DNA from: an uncultured Alphaproteobacteria bacterium
GTDB taxonomy: Bacteria > Pseudomonadota > Alphaproteobacteria > GCA-002720895
Assembly (NCBI GenBank): GCA_902607475.1
Contig: CACLKH010000005.1
Span: 1-55,816, forward strand
Direction of reading: 5' to 3'
DNA length: 55,816 nucleotides
In this document: piece after piece, positions 27,657 to 39,331 of the stretch
Layout of the letters: each line of letters starts with the position of its first letter
Numbering within the stretch: position 1 is the first letter of the stretch
Notes under the pieces: model-generated
What the model saw: only the letters and a program-made list of their open reading frames with translations
Told to the model about the DNA's origin: nothing
Database searches by the model: none
Made by a program: the position numbers and the translations under genes

Positions 27657-28480
27657 TATTAAATAATTTAATTTTTCTTCCAATTAAAAGAGAAGTTTTG
27701 GAAAAAAAGAATTATCTTTTACAGTCTTTGGGGTTTCATTTGTTAATAATAATGTTAGTTTACTACGGATTGCCAAATCTCTTTAGATATCGTGCAGAAT
27801 TTTTACCTCCTTTGCCAGTTGAAATAATAAATATTTCAAATAAAACTGCAGCGCCAAAAATTAATTTTAAAAAAACCCCGGACACATCAAAAAATAAAAC
27901 CAATTATGCAAATCAAGAAAATATTAAATATAATAATCAAACTAAAATTCCAGATACCACTGAGACAGTAGAAGAAACGAAAGAAGCTGTTGAAATAAAA
28001 AAAAAAAAAATTGTTAAATTAAAAGAACTAAAAAAAAAACCTAATCAATTACAAAGTGTTTTAAAATCTATTGAACAGGTAAAAAGAGACTTTAGTGATA
28101 AAAAAAAAAGTACAGAAAAAACTGAAAGTGAAGATAAAGTAACACCTACAAAACTTGGGTTAAATTTATCAATAAGTGAAATAGATGCTATAAGAAGGCA
28201 TTTTGAAAAATGTTGGAATATTCCATCAGGGGCTAGGGAAGCAGGAAATTTAGCTACAGAAATTAAAGTAAGGTTTAATAAAAAAGGAAATGTTTTAGAT
28301 GCAAGGATAGCTGATGTTAGTAGAATGAAAAGAGACAGATATTTCAGAACTGCTGCAGAAAGTGCACTTAGAGCAGTATTGAATCCAAGGTGCCAAAATG
28401 CACCTTTGCCAGAAGATAAATTTGATAAATGGAAAAATTTAACTTTAAATTTTGATCCGAAAAGTATAATTGGTTATTAA
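27653..28480 (+). CDS. tolA: TolA-like protein
   Basis: Single N-terminal TM, Lys-rich linker, C-terminal IDAIRRHFEKCWNIPSGAREAGNL domain; between tolR and tolB. Confidence 0.9.
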   Translation: MILNNLIFLPIKREVLEKKNYLLQSLGFHLLIIMLVYYGLPNLFRYRAEFLPPLPVEIINISNKTAAPKINFKKTPDTSKNKTNYANQENIKYNNQTKIPDTTETVEETKEAVEIKKKKIVKLKELKKKPNQLQSVLKSIEQVKRDFSDKKKSTEKTESEDKVTPTKLGLNLSISEIDAIRRHFEKCWNIPSGAREAGNLATEIKVRFNKKGNVLDARIADVSRMKRDRYFRTAAESALRAVLNPRCQNAPLPEDKFDKWKNLTLNFDPKSIIGY

Positions 28481-28498
28481 TATTTTTTTTTTACTAAA

Positions 28499-29821
28499 TT
28501 GAAATATACAAAAAAAATAATTTTCTCTTTCTTAATATTCTTTTCTTATATTTTAAATGTTAATGCAGAACTTAAAATTGACATAACATCTGGATATACT
28601 GAACCTACGCCTATAGGTATCCATGATTTTATCGGAACTAATGATGAAGAAAATAATGTAGCTAAACAAATTACAAAATTAGTAATCGCTGATTTAAATA
28701 ACAGTGGCATTTTTAAAATCATTGACCCTAAAGCTTACATTCAAAAAATTCCATCTCCCAATGTTATGCCTAAATTTTCTGATTGGAGAGTTATAAATGC
28801 ACAAGCGTTAATTGTTGGCTCTACTCAAATAAATAAAAGTGGACAAGTTAGAATTGAATTTAGATTGTGGGATGTTTTTGCTGAGCAACAAATGGCAGGA
28901 TGGGCGTTTAGTACAGCAAGGAGCAATTGGAGACAAATTTCTCATCGAATAGCTGATAAAGTTTATGAAAGACTAACTGGAGAAATTGGTTATTTTGACA
29001 CAAGAATTGCATATATTGCTGAAAGCGGTCCAGCAAAAAAAAGAGTTAAGAGACTTGCAATCATGGACCAAGATGGAGCCAACCATCGTTTTTTAACTGA
29101 TGGTAGTAATTTAGTTATTACGCCTAGATTCTCTCCTTCACATCAAGAATTAACCTATTTGTCATATATCGGAAGAATTCCAAGAGTATATTTATTAGAT
29201 ATTGAAACAGGCAAGCAAGAAAAAGTAGGAGATTTTCCTGGTATGACTTTCGCACCTCGTTTTTCACCTCTTGGAGATCAAGTTATTATGTCTTTAGCAA
29301 CAGAAGGAAATTCCGATATTTACTCTTATAATCTTCAAACGAATATAAGAAAACAATTAACGTCATATAGAGGAATTGATACATCGCCTTCATATTCTCC
29401 AAATGGAAAAAGAGTTGTTTTTAATTCTGATAGAGGTGGTTCACCACAAATTTATGTTATGAGTAATAAGGGAAAAAAAATAAAAAGAATTAGTTTTGGT
29501 AAAGGTCATTATTCAACACCTGTATGGTCGCCAAGGGGAGATTATATTGCTTTTACAAAATATTTTAATAAAACTTTTTATATTGGTGTAATGACACCTG
29601 AAGGAAAAGGAGAGAGAGTAATTGCAAAGGGTTTTCTTGTAGAAGGCCCAACTTGGACACCTAATGGAAGAATGATAGCATATACAAAAAAAGATTATCC
29701 TATGAAAAAAAAAGAAGGTAAAACAAGAATATTTTTAATTGATTTAACAGGTTTTCATGAAAGAGAAATTATCACTCCTTTAGAAGCATCTGACCCAGCT
29801 TGGTCTTCTTTATTAAATTAG
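28499..29821 (+). CDS. tolB: Tol-Pal system protein TolB
   Basis: Beta-propeller TolB repeats PRFSPSHQELTYLSY, PSYSPNGKRVVFNSDRGGSPQIYVM; between tolA and pal. Confidence 0.97.
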   Translation: MKYTKKIIFSFLIFFSYILNVNAELKIDITSGYTEPTPIGIHDFIGTNDEENNVAKQITKLVIADLNNSGIFKIIDPKAYIQKIPSPNVMPKFSDWRVINAQALIVGSTQINKSGQVRIEFRLWDVFAEQQMAGWAFSTARSNWRQISHRIADKVYERLTGEIGYFDTRIAYIAESGPAKKRVKRLAIMDQDGANHRFLTDGSNLVITPRFSPSHQELTYLSYIGRIPRVYLLDIETGKQEKVGDFPGMTFAPRFSPLGDQVIMSLATEGNSDIYSYNLQTNIRKQLTSYRGIDTSPSYSPNGKRVVFNSDRGGSPQIYVMSNKGKKIKRISFGKGHYSTPVWSPRGDYIAFTKYFNKTFYIGVMTPEGKGERVIAKGFLVEGPTWTPNGRMIAYTKKDYPMKKKEGKTRIFLIDLTGFHEREIITPLEASDPAWSSLLN

Positions 29822-29931
29822 AAAAATTATAAAAAAAACACTTGTATCTGATATAGCGATTACTATACTTTATTAGAAAACTATATATGTATACTTATTA
29901 ATTAATTTTTTGAATCGGGTATTAGGCGTAA

Positions 29932-30405
29932 ATGTATATTTTAAGAACACTCTCTGTAATAATCTTCTCATTTATATTGTTTAGTTGCACACAAAAAGGT
30001 GGAATGGAAGATGTTTCAACAGGCCTTTATGAACAAGGAGGAATGTCATATCTTGATAAAAACATGACGGTTCCTGCAAAAATATATTTTAATTATAACC
30101 AGTATTTAATAACCGATATGGCACAAAACACATTAGACATACAAGTTGCTTGGATGGATGAAAATCCTGGAAAATATATTCTTATAGAAGGTCATTGTGA
30201 TGAAAGAGGCACGCGTGAATACAATTTAGCTTTGGGCGAAAGAAGAGCTAATGCAGTTAGAGAATATTTGTCTTCAATGGGTATCTCTGATGGCAGATTA
30301 AATGTTGTTTCATACGGAAAAGAAAGACCTGATGCAGAAGGATCATATGATGATGCTTGGCAAAAAAATAGAAGATCAGTTACAACTATAGACGTAGATA
30401 GATAA
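29932..30405 (+). CDS. pal: Peptidoglycan-associated lipoprotein
   Basis: Lipobox LFSC; YILIEGHCDERGTREYNLALGERRANAVREYL. Confidence 0.97.
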   Translation: MYILRTLSVIIFSFILFSCTQKGGMEDVSTGLYEQGGMSYLDKNMTVPAKIYFNYNQYLITDMAQNTLDIQVAWMDENPGKYILIEGHCDERGTREYNLALGERRANAVREYLSSMGISDGRLNVVSYGKERPDAEGSYDDAWQKNRRSVTTIDVDR

Positions 30406-30490
30406 TTTAATTTATTCTTCTCTTCTCTTAATTTTATAGTAATCTAAATAATATTTACAGAACTAGGTTCTTAGAAAATTTAGTCAAAAA

Positions 30491-31408
30491 ATGTTTAATA
30501 ATAAAACGAATAGTTCAATATACTTTTTATTTTTATTTCTTTTTATTTCATTTGATCTAAATGCAATAGATGAATTTGATTATAATTTACTTAGTGAAAA
30601 AATGAATCGTTTGGAACAAGAAATATCTGATATTCAAAAATCTTTGTATGCTCCAAATGATAATACATTGGTTAAAGAAGATCAAAAATCCGTTCCTTTA
30701 AAATATCAAAGAAGAATAAATAAAATTGAAAATGATTTTGCTAAAATAAATGGACAATTTGAAGAAATCTTTTTTAGATTAGATCAATTACAAGAAAAAT
30801 TAGATAGAATTAGTTCTGACGTTGATTTTAGATTGTCTACAAAAAAAAATGCTCCTTCAGAAGGATTACCTGTAAGTAAAAGAGATAAATCTAATATAAA
30901 GGATACATATGCTTATCCAAAAAATACATCGGATGTAGATACCAGTGGTGGTGATGCAGAAATTTTAGGTACTATTGAAAAGAAAGATTCTGTAGATGAA
31001 TCATTTGAAATAGCAAGAAACTTTCAATCACCAGACGACTTATTTAATTATGGAAAAAATTCATTGCAAAATTTAAATTATATTGAAGCAGAAAATGTTT
31101 TTAGAGGTTTTCTAAAAAAATATCCAAAAAATGAAAAAGTTCCAAACGCATACTATTGGATTGGAGAATCTTTGTTTGTAAGAGAAAATTATCCTGAAGC
31201 AGTTTTAGCTTATGGTGAAGTAATAAGAAATTATAAAAAACATAAAAAAGCTCCAGCAAGTTTATTAAAAATAGGAATATCTTTTTCTAATTTAGATAAA
31301 AAAAAAGAATCCTGTGATGCTTTAAACAAGATATTAAAACAATACCCTGATTCTGAAAGAGATGTTTTAAAAAAAACAAATTATATAATTAAAGAGAATA
31401 ATTGTTAA
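30491..31408 (+). CDS. cpoB: Cell division coordinator CpoB/YbgF
   Basis: N-terminal coiled coil, C-terminal TPR (YGKNSLQNLNYIEAENVFRGFLKKYPKNEKVPNAYYWIGESLFVRENYPEAVLAY); follows pal. Confidence 0.92.
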   Translation: MFNNKTNSSIYFLFLFLFISFDLNAIDEFDYNLLSEKMNRLEQEISDIQKSLYAPNDNTLVKEDQKSVPLKYQRRINKIENDFAKINGQFEEIFFRLDQLQEKLDRISSDVDFRLSTKKNAPSEGLPVSKRDKSNIKDTYAYPKNTSDVDTSGGDAEILGTIEKKDSVDESFEIARNFQSPDDLFNYGKNSLQNLNYIEAENVFRGFLKKYPKNEKVPNAYYWIGESLFVRENYPEAVLAYGEVIRNYKKHKKAPASLLKIGISFSNLDKKKESCDALNKILKQYPDSERDVLKKTNYIIKENNC

Positions 31409-31415
31409 TTTTTAT

Positions 31416-32753
31416 ATGATTGAAAAAGTTTTTTTTAAAGTTATGGATACTTTAGGTCCGTATGAAAAAAATCCCCATTTAGCTGTAGCTGTTTCAGGCG
31501 GTAGTGATAGTCTTTGTCTTGCTATTTTAGCTCAAGAGTGGGCAAATAATAGAGGTGGAAAAATAACGGCTCTTATAGTTGATCATGGTCTAAGAAAAAA
31601 TAGCGGAAAAGAATGTAAAAAAACACAAAATATTCTAAAGAAAAGAAAAATTTTCAGTCATTGTTTTAAATGGAAATTATCAAAAATACCAAAAAATGGT
31701 GTACAAGAAAAAGCTCGTGAATTTAGATATAATATTTTTGAGGATTGGTGTTTCAAAAAAAATATTGTGCATTTGCTGATTGCACATCATTTTGAAGATC
31801 AAAAAGAAACTTTTCTTATGAGACTAAATGATAATAGCAACATTTATGGTCTAGCGTGTATGCCAAAAATTTTATTTAAAAAAAAAATAAGAATTCTTAG
31901 GCCTTTTTTAGATTTTAAAAAAAAAGAAATTATTAAATATTTAAAAGAAAAAAAAGTAAATTGGATTGAAGATCCAACAAATGTATCTTCAAAATATTCT
32001 AGAAATAGATTAAGAAAAATTTTGCCAAAATTAGAAAAAAAAGGATTAACAGATAATAAATTAAAAAAAATATTAAAAAGAGCGCAAAAAGAAAGAAAAA
32101 AGATTGAAAATAAACTTGCTGATTGGTTAAATAAATATGTTGATATTAATAGTTTAGGCTATGCTTCAATAAACTTTAGTAGTTTAAAATTATTAGATAA
32201 AGACGATTTTATATTTATTTTTTCCAGAATACTTAATATGATTTCAGGTTCGTTTTATGTCCCAAAATCAAAATATGTTTATAATTTTTACAAAAAAATT
32301 AATTCTAATGAAACAATAAATCATAGTAATTTAGGCGGATGTCATATTTTCTTTTTCAAAGAAAAATTATATGTCTGTAGGGAAATTTTTAAAAAGGATA
32401 GAAAACAAAAAGTAAACTTTCAATTTAACAAAATTGTTTGGGATAATAGATTTGAAATTGAACATAAAAAAAATAAAAATTTTCTTTTAAAAAAAGAGTT
32501 GGGAAAATCAGTTTTTATTGAACAACTGCAAAAAGATGGTTGGAATGAAATATTATTAAAGAACGAAAAGATAAAAAAAGAATTTATGATTCCAAATAAA
32601 ATAATCTTATCTTTACCAGCAATAAAAAATAAAAAAAGTGATGTTTTGTATGTTCCACATTTAAATTATTACTCTAATGTAAAAAGTAAAAAAGAATTTT
32701 CTAATATGAGTTTTCTTTTTAAACCGGATGTGGCATTATCAAATATTTATTAA
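31416..32753 (+). CDS. tilS: tRNA(Ile)-lysidine synthase
   Basis: LAVAVSGGSDSLCLAILAQEWA (SGGxDS), HHFEDQKETFLMRL. Confidence 0.95.
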   Translation: MIEKVFFKVMDTLGPYEKNPHLAVAVSGGSDSLCLAILAQEWANNRGGKITALIVDHGLRKNSGKECKKTQNILKKRKIFSHCFKWKLSKIPKNGVQEKAREFRYNIFEDWCFKKNIVHLLIAHHFEDQKETFLMRLNDNSNIYGLACMPKILFKKKIRILRPFLDFKKKEIIKYLKEKKVNWIEDPTNVSSKYSRNRLRKILPKLEKKGLTDNKLKKILKRAQKERKKIENKLADWLNKYVDINSLGYASINFSSLKLLDKDDFIFIFSRILNMISGSFYVPKSKYVYNFYKKINSNETINHSNLGGCHIFFFKEKLYVCREIFKKDRKQKVNFQFNKIVWDNRFEIEHKKNKNFLLKKELGKSVFIEQLQKDGWNEILLKNEKIKKEFMIPNKIILSLPAIKNKKSDVLYVPHLNYYSNVKSKKEFSNMSFLFKPDVALSNIY

Positions 32754-32799
32754 GAAATGATATTGTCCTTATGAAAAAAAAGATTAAATATAGATATAT

Positions 32800-34716
32800 A
32801 TGAAAAAATTAAAAAAGAATTTATTGATTTGGTTGATTATAGGATTTATTTTATCTTCTTTTTATAACTTTTTTACCAGATCAAATGAATCAAGAATTGT
32901 GCAAAATATTGCTTTTTCTGATTTTTTAAAAGAAGTTGAAAAAGATAATGTTTTAGATGTAAATATTAAAGGCGATTTGATAAATGGAAATTTAGTTGAT
33001 GGTAAGAAATTCAAGACTTACACACCTTATGACCCAAATTTAATTGAAAAACTATCGAATAAAGATGTAACAATAAATGTTCAGCCTTACAATGGTAAAG
33101 GATCATCTTTGCTTAACATTATTTTATCATGGTTTCCAATGCTTTTATTGATTGGTGTATGGTTATTTTTTATGCGTCAAATGCAATCAGGAACTGGTAA
33201 AGCGCTTGGTTTTGGAAGATCGAAAGCTAAAATGTTAAATGAAAAAACTGGAAAGATTACATTTAAAGATGTAGCAGGTATAGATGAGTCAAAACATGAA
33301 TTAGAAGAAGTAATTGAATTTTTAAAAGATCCTTCCAAATTTCAGCGTCTTGGAGGTAAAATTCCAAAAGGGGTTCTTTTAATTGGACCTCCTGGTTGTG
33401 GTAAAACTCTTTTAGCTAGAGCTGTGGCAGGTGAGGCTGAAGTTCCATTTTTTTCTATATCAGGATCTGATTTTGTGGAAATGTTTGTAGGCGTAGGTGC
33501 TTCTAGAGTACGAGACATGTTTGAACAAGGTAAAAAGAACGCCCCTTGTATTATATTTATTGATGAAATAGATGCTGTTGGTAGACATAGAGGAGCAGGA
33601 CTTGGTGGTGGTAATGACGAAAGAGAACAAACTTTAAATCAATTATTAGTTGAAATGGACGGCTTTGAAAGTAATGAAGGCGTAATTATTGTTGCTGCAA
33701 CTAATAGACCAGATGTCCTTGATCCAGCATTACTAAGACCTGGTAGATTTGATAGACAGGTGATTGTTCCTAACCCAGATATACTTGGCAGAGAAAAAAT
33801 TTTAAAAGTTCATTTAAGAAAAGTACCACTTGCTCCAAATGTTAAACCAAAAATTATTGCAAGAGGTACGCCTGGTTTTTCAGGTGCAGATCTGGCAAAT
33901 CTTGTTAACGAAGGAGCGTTATTAGCAGCAAGAAGAAATAAAAGATTTGTTACTATGCAAGAAATGGAAGATGCTAAGGACAAAGTTTTAATGGGAATAG
34001 AGAGAAAATCAATGGTTATGAAGGATGAAGAAAAGAAATTAACAGCTTACCACGAAGCTGGGCATGCAATTGTCGCTATTCATTCAAAAGAATCAGACCC
34101 AGTTCATAAAGCTACAATTATTCCAAGAGGAAGAGCGCTAGGAATGGTAATGCGATTACCTGAAAGTGATAGAATATCAATGTCTAAAATAAAAATAAAA
34201 GCAGATTTAGCAGTTGCAATGGGAGGTAGGATCGCTGAAAAACTAATTTTTGGTCCATCTAAGGTTACCACAGGAGCATCATCTGATATTAGTATGGCTA
34301 CAAATATAGCAAGAAAAATGGTAACTGAGTGGGGTATGAGTGATAAATTAGGACCACTATCATATGGAGAAAACGAACAGGAAGTTTTTTTAGGTCATTC
34401 AGTAACTCAAAAAAAAAATATATCAGAATATACTGCTCAAGAAATTGATAAGGAGATAAGAAAAATAATAGATGAAGCATATAAAGTAGCGCAATCTATT
34501 TTAAAAAAAAATATTAATCAATTACATAAGTTAGCTAAAGGATTATTGCAGCATGAAACGCTAACTGGTGAAGAAATTAAAGATGTTATTAAAGGTAAAA
34601 AAATTAAAAAAACTACTACAAAAAATACAAAAAATAAAAATCTTTCCCCAGTTCCTACTGTAGAAAAAAGAAAAAAAGATGTTGGTCTTTCGGAACCTCA
34701 AGTGGAAAACAATTAA
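32800..34716 (+). CDS. ftsH: ATP-dependent zinc metalloprotease FtsH
   Basis: [53 protein letters not shown] zinc motif. Confidence 0.99.
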   Translation: MKKLKKNLLIWLIIGFILSSFYNFFTRSNESRIVQNIAFSDFLKEVEKDNVLDVNIKGDLINGNLVDGKKFKTYTPYDPNLIEKLSNKDVTINVQPYNGKGSSLLNIILSWFPMLLLIGVWLFFMRQMQSGTGKALGFGRSKAKMLNEKTGKITFKDVAGIDESKHELEEVIEFLKDPSKFQRLGGKIPKGVLLIGPPGCGKTLLARAVAGEAEVPFFSISGSDFVEMFVGVGASRVRDMFEQGKKNAPCIIFIDEIDAVGRHRGAGLGGGNDEREQTLNQLLVEMDGFESNEGVIIVAATNRPDVLDPALLRPGRFDRQVIVPNPDILGREKILKVHLRKVPLAPNVKPKIIARGTPGFSGADLANLVNEGALLAARRNKRFVTMQEMEDAKDKVLMGIERKSMVMKDEEKKLTAYHEAGHAIVAIHSKESDPVHKATIIPRGRALGMVMRLPESDRISMSKIKIKADLAVAMGGRIAEKLIFGPSKVTTGASSDISMATNIARKMVTEWGMSDKLGPLSYGENEQEVFLGHSVTQKKNISEYTAQEIDKEIRKIIDEAYKVAQSILKKNINQLHKLAKGLLQHETLTGEEIKDVIKGKKIKKTTTKNTKNKNLSPVPTVEKRKKDVGLSEPQVENN

Positions 34717-34767
34717 TAATTAGCAAAAATATTTATAAAAAAATAATTCTATAGTTAGAATAGCACT

Positions 34768-35616
34768 ATGAATTTTTCTAAATCTTTTAAAAAACCATAC
34801 TTAGGCTTTAAAACGCCGGCTATAATGGGCATCTTAAATATTACCCCTGATAGTTTTTCAGATGGTGGTAAATATTTTTCAAAACCAAGGATTGCAATTC
34901 AAAATGCAATTAAAATGCAAAAAATGGGAGCAAATATTATTGATATTGGTGCCGAATCAACAAGACCAGGCGCCCTTCCTATAAAACCTGAAATAGAAAT
35001 CAAAAGATTAAAACCTATTATTTTTGGTTTAAAAAAAAGAAAATTAAATATTTCGGTTGATACTAGAAATTCCTTAACTATGAAATTTGCCCTCGATAAT
35101 GGTGTTAAGATTATTAATGATGTTTCTGGACTACAGCACGATCCAGAAAGCATAAATGTTATTAAAAAATCTAAGTGTTTTATAATTTTAATGCATATGC
35201 AAGGTAATCCACAAACAATGCAAAAAAATCCTAAATATAATTTTGCACCAAAAGATATATATTTTTTTTTGAAAAAACAAATTGTTAAATGTGAGAAGAA
35301 TAATATAAAGAAAAATCGAATTATTATTGATCCAGGAATTGGTTTTGGTAAAACGAGTAAACATAATATACAAATTTTACAAAATTTAAAAATATTCCAT
35401 AAATTAGGATGTAATATTTTAGTAGGGCTCTCGAGGAAAAGATTGATATCAGACTTAAGTAATAAAGAAAAACCAGCTGATAGACTTCCAGGAACAATAG
35501 CAGCCAATCAATATGCTTTAGATCAAGGAGCAGATATCATTAGAGTGCATGACGTTAAAGAAGCTTTACAAGCAAAACTTATTTGGCAAACTCTACAAAA
35601 AAAAATAGATTTATAA
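34768..35616 (+). CDS. folP: Dihydropteroate synthase
   Basis: MGILNITPDSFSDGGKYF, DIGAESTRPGA, IIDPGIGFGKTSKHN. Confidence 0.97.
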   Translation: MNFSKSFKKPYLGFKTPAIMGILNITPDSFSDGGKYFSKPRIAIQNAIKMQKMGANIIDIGAESTRPGALPIKPEIEIKRLKPIIFGLKKRKLNISVDTRNSLTMKFALDNGVKIINDVSGLQHDPESINVIKKSKCFIILMHMQGNPQTMQKNPKYNFAPKDIYFFLKKQIVKCEKNNIKKNRIIIDPGIGFGKTSKHNIQILQNLKIFHKLGCNILVGLSRKRLISDLSNKEKPADRLPGTIAANQYALDQGADIIRVHDVKEALQAKLIWQTLQKKIDL

Positions 35617-35623
35617 TTAAATT

Positions 35624-36952
35624 ATGAAAAAAAATTTATTTGGAACTGATGGTATTAGATCATTATCAAATGATGAAATTTTTAATAATATATCATTAAA
35701 CACTTTAGCTAGATCTGTTTTAAATAATAATAAAAAATTAAGAATTGTGATTGGAAGAGATACTAGAGAATCAAGCAAAGAAATTGAAAATAATTTTATA
35801 AATGCTTTAAAAAATAATGGAGCAACAATATTTAAAGTGGGATTATTGTCAACTCCAGCAATATCTTATTTAACAAAAAAACTTAATTGTGACTTAGGTA
35901 TAGTTATTTCCGCGTCCCACAATTCATATCAATTTAATGGAATAAAATTTTTTAATAAAAATGGTGAAAAGTTATCTGATTCAGAGGAGAGTAAGATTGA
36001 AAAGAATTTTTTTAAATTAATTAAAAAAAAAGATAAAGATAAAAACAATGGAAAAATACAAATAATAAAAAATCCTTTTTCAATATATAAAAAAAAATTT
36101 ACAAAGATTTTAATTAGAAATAATTTTTCATCTAAATTAAAAATTATAATTGATTGTGCAAATGGCTCATCTTACAAAGTGGTAAAGTATATTTTTTCAA
36201 AAATAAACATTAATTTAATTTATATAAAAGATAAGCCTAATGGTAGAAATATTAATAATAAATGTGGTTCTTTAAATCCTCAAAGCTTAATAAAAGAAGT
36301 TAAAAAAAAATCTGCTGATTTTGGTATTTCTTTCGATGGTGATGGAGATAGAATAATTTGTTGTGATGAAAAAGGAAAAATAATTGATGGAGACAAAATT
36401 CTAGCGTGTTTAGCTGAATATATTTTTAATAAATCAAGATCAGGTGTAAATGCTATAGTAGGCACATTAATGTCTAATAGAGGACTCGAAAAATTTGCTA
36501 ATAACATTGGTTTAAAGTTCTATAGATCAAATGTTGGAGATAAGTTTGTTTTTGAATTAATGAAAAAGAATAATTGTTTTTTAGGGGGTGAACAATCAGG
36601 GCATATTATTTTAAAAGAATTTGGCCCTTGTGGGGATGGTATATTAATAGCGCTATACCTAATTGAAATAATTTCAAAATATAGAAAAAAAACTAGTGAA
36701 ATTTTTGATCTTTATAAATCTTATTTTCAAATACAAAAAAACATAAAATTAAAAGAATCTACATTAAAAAAAAATAAAAAAATTAATAATTTTTTAAGAT
36801 TTTACAATAATAAAAGTATTGATGATGTTAGAATTTTAGCTAGATTATCAGGAACTGAGCCAGTTATTAGATTATTAGTAGAAGGTAAAAAATATAGTAA
36901 AATCATGTTGTTAGCAAAGAAATTAGATAAGAAAATAAAAAGTATTGTTTAA
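35624..36952 (+). CDS. glmM: Phosphoglucosamine mutase
   Basis: FGTDGIRSLSND, GIVISASHNSYQFNGIKFF, SFDGDGDRIICCD; after folP. Confidence 0.97.
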   Translation: MKKNLFGTDGIRSLSNDEIFNNISLNTLARSVLNNNKKLRIVIGRDTRESSKEIENNFINALKNNGATIFKVGLLSTPAISYLTKKLNCDLGIVISASHNSYQFNGIKFFNKNGEKLSDSEESKIEKNFFKLIKKKDKDKNNGKIQIIKNPFSIYKKKFTKILIRNNFSSKLKIIIDCANGSSYKVVKYIFSKININLIYIKDKPNGRNINNKCGSLNPQSLIKEVKKKSADFGISFDGDGDRIICCDEKGKIIDGDKILACLAEYIFNKSRSGVNAIVGTLMSNRGLEKFANNIGLKFYRSNVGDKFVFELMKKNNCFLGGEQSGHIILKEFGPCGDGILIALYLIEIISKYRKKTSEIFDLYKSYFQIQKNIKLKESTLKKNKKINNFLRFYNNKSIDDVRILARLSGTEPVIRLLVEGKKYSKIMLLAKKLDKKIKSIV

Positions 36953-37081
36953 ATAGAGTAATTCAAAGAAAAAAAATAATATACCGCGTGTTGCTTATTA
37001 GCAACATATAGTATAAATAAGTAATTTTTTGCTTTTAATCCACTACATTAAGTGTATTATACATGAATACTACTATATGTA

Positions 37082-37099
37082 GTAATTATGTATAATTAC
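37082..37099. promoter_or_regulatory. Palindrome GTAATTAT-GT-ATAATTAC upstream of small membrane-protein gene
   Basis: Perfect 8-bp arms, 2-nt centre, 23 nt upstream of the ATG at 37123. Confidence 0.6.
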
Positions 37100-37122
37100 T
37101 AATTTTTTATAGGGAGGCAATA

Positions 37123-37359
37123 ATGAATGCCTTAAATGCAGCAAAAAGATGGATCGGAGCACTTACAGAAGTTGGTTTGATGCTGATTGCTTTTGGTATC
37201 GTGGCTGGTTTATTGTATCCAGGCGCCGTTCCTTTTATTGGTACTGATGTTGTATCCAATATTACTTCATTGCTTAATCAACTAGGTAATAATGGAGTGG
37301 TTGGATTAGTAGCATTGGCTATCATATGCTGGTTACTTAATAAAAGATCAATCAGCTAA
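37123..37359 (+). CDS. Small two-TM membrane protein of unknown function (78 aa)
   Basis: Strong GGGAGG RBS; two hydrophobic segments (GLMLIAFGIVAGLLYPG and GVVGLVALAIICWLL); dedicated terminator downstream. Confidence 0.8.
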   Translation: MNALNAAKRWIGALTEVGLMLIAFGIVAGLLYPGAVPFIGTDVVSNITSLLNQLGNNGVVGLVALAIICWLLNKRSIS

Positions 37360-37416
37360 GATAATAAGAGTTTCACCCTCCCGAATTTGATCCCGACACG
37401 GTGAAGGTGTAGAGTT

Positions 37417-37452
37417 AAAAAGGAGCCCAGCAAATGGGCTCCTTTTTTTTTA
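37417..37452. terminator. Bidirectional intrinsic terminator between the 78-aa gene and the symporter gene
   Basis: AAGGAGCCCA-GCAAA-TGGGCTCCTT with T run on + and A run preceding (T run on -). Confidence 0.93.
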
Positions 37453-37462
37453 TTTTATTTTC

Positions 37463-39022
37463 CTATAGTTTTTTTTTTATTTTTAGACCTATTTGTGATT
37501 GTACAAACTGACTATCAAATGCAGCAATCTCTTGTTTTGATGATTTGCTTTTATCCGTTATAGAAAAGAGCCACGTTACAATGAATGCTGTTGTTACCGA
37601 AAATAGTGCTGGATACTTATAAGGAAATATTGGTTTATCATAACCAAAGACATCAACCCAAATTGTTGGACCAAGAATTACTAAGATTGTCGCTGTAACA
37701 AGACCAGAACTACCTCCTATTAGCGCACCTTTGGATGTTAGTTTTTTCCAATACATGGAGAGAAACAGAATTGGAAAATTTGCGCTGGCTGCTACTGCAA
37801 ATGCAAGACCAACCATAAATGCAACGTTTTGTTTCTCAAAAAGAATGCCAAGAAAAATAGCAACAAATCCCAGACTAACGGCTGATATTTTTGAGACAAA
37901 TAATTCATCTTTTTCGTTAACTTTCCCTTTTTTGAAGACGGAAGCATATAGATCATGGCTAACCGCGGAGGCTCCGGCAAGTGTAAGTCCTGATACTACA
38001 GCAAGTATTGTAGCGAAGGCCACAGCTGATATAAACCCCAAAAACATATCTCCCCCGACAGCGTTTGCAAGATGTATTGCTGCCATATTATTTCCTCCTC
38101 TTAACCCTCCATTTGTATTCAAAAATTCAGGATTTGTTGAAATTAACATAATTGCTCCAAAACCTATTATGAAGGTTAGTATGTAGAAATAACCAATAAA
38201 ACCTGTGGCAAAAAAAACCGATTTACGTGCCTCTTTTGCATTCTTAACTGTAAAAAAACGCATTAGAATATGAGGAAGTCCTGCTGTTCCAAACATAAGT
38301 GCTATCCCTAGAGATATTGCCGAAACAGGATCTGATACTAGCCCGCCAGGTTGCATAATGGCGTAACTTTGTGGATGAACATTTACAGCCTCCTGAAAGA
38401 GTGTCTCGAAACTGAAACCAGTAGTCCACATAACTGCGATTGCCATAAATGTCGCACCAGACAAAAGTAACACAGCCTTGATAATCTGGACCCAGGTAGT
38501 TGCTAACATGCCACCAAAACTTACATAGAGAACCATTAGTACACCAACTGTAATGACAGCCAACTCATAAGGAAGTCCGAATAGAAGTTGAATCAGTTTA
38601 CCCGCTCCAACCATTTGTGCAATTAGGTATAAGGCAACAGTTATCAATGACCCACTTGCAGCAAGACATCTTATTTGGGTTTGATCAAGCCGGTGTGATG
38701 CAGCGTCAGCAAATGTATAATCTCCTAAATTACGTAGCCGTTCAGCGAGTAGAAATAGTATAATTGGCCATCCTACAAGAAATCCAATTGAATAAATAAG
38801 GCCATCATATCCCGAAAGATAGACAAGACCGGAAATACCTAAAAAAGATGCAGCAGACATATAGTCACCTGCAATAGCTAAACCGTTTTGTAAGCTAGTA
38901 ATCTTTCCTCCTGCAGCGTAAAAGTGAGAACGAGATTTTGTCCTTTTGGCAGCCCAATAGGTAATTACAAGAGTTGCGAAGACAAATATAAAGAACATTG
39001 TTATGGCTGGATAATTTGTCAT
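37463..39022 (-). CDS. Sodium/solute symporter, ActP-like (acetate/monocarboxylate)
   Basis: SSS-family topology; [41 protein letters not shown]; paired with DUF485 gene. Confidence 0.92.
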   Translation of the reverse strand: MTNYPAITMFFIFVFATLVITYWAAKRTKSRSHFYAAGGKITSLQNGLAIAGDYMSAASFLGISGLVYLSGYDGLIYSIGFLVGWPIILFLLAERLRNLGDYTFADAASHRLDQTQIRCLAASGSLITVALYLIAQMVGAGKLIQLLFGLPYELAVITVGVLMVLYVSFGGMLATTWVQIIKAVLLLSGATFMAIAVMWTTGFSFETLFQEAVNVHPQSYAIMQPGGLVSDPVSAISLGIALMFGTAGLPHILMRFFTVKNAKEARKSVFFATGFIGYFYILTFIIGFGAIMLISTNPEFLNTNGGLRGGNNMAAIHLANAVGGDMFLGFISAVAFATILAVVSGLTLAGASAVSHDLYASVFKKGKVNEKDELFVSKISAVSLGFVAIFLGILFEKQNVAFMVGLAFAVAASANFPILFLSMYWKKLTSKGALIGGSSGLVTATILVILGPTIWVDVFGYDKPIFPYKYPALFSVTTAFIVTWLFSITDKSKSSKQEIAAFDSQFVQSQIGLKIKKKL

Positions 39023-39331
39023 TTATTTATTCTTTTTTAGGATTCTTTTCTCTGTTTGGTCAAATTCTCGATTTGCTATAAAGACGTAAATTCCCGTTGA
39101 TATAAAAGCTAAGAGTATAATCGAAACTCCGACGGGAATTCCAATTGTGATAATCGATTCATTGGATATTCTAAGCCCTAGCACTTCTGGGAAAAAGGCA
39201 ATCAGGAGGATAAAAAAAAAGTAAGTTAAAAGTGTAACGGATGATAAAAGCCAACTAATAAAAGACTTTCTTTTAATTAAAGATTTAAAGTCTTCGCTTT
39301 TAATAATATTTTTTTCTAAACGAGACCTCAT
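39023..39331 (-). CDS. DUF485 family membrane protein
   Basis: SFISWLLSSVTLLTYFFFILLIAFFPEVLG...GIPVGVSIILLAFISTGIYVFIANREFD; directly upstream of actP-like gene. Confidence 0.88.
   Translation of the reverse strand: MRSRLEKNIIKSEDFKSLIKRKSFISWLLSSVTLLTYFFFILLIAFFPEVLGLRISNESIITIGIPVGVSIILLAFISTGIYVFIANREFDQTEKRILKKNK

Noticed and set aside
34899-35507. 202-aa reverse ORF antisense to folP
   Set aside because: Fully antisense to a confident folP; hydrophobic low-complexity translation typical of AT-rich antisense frames.
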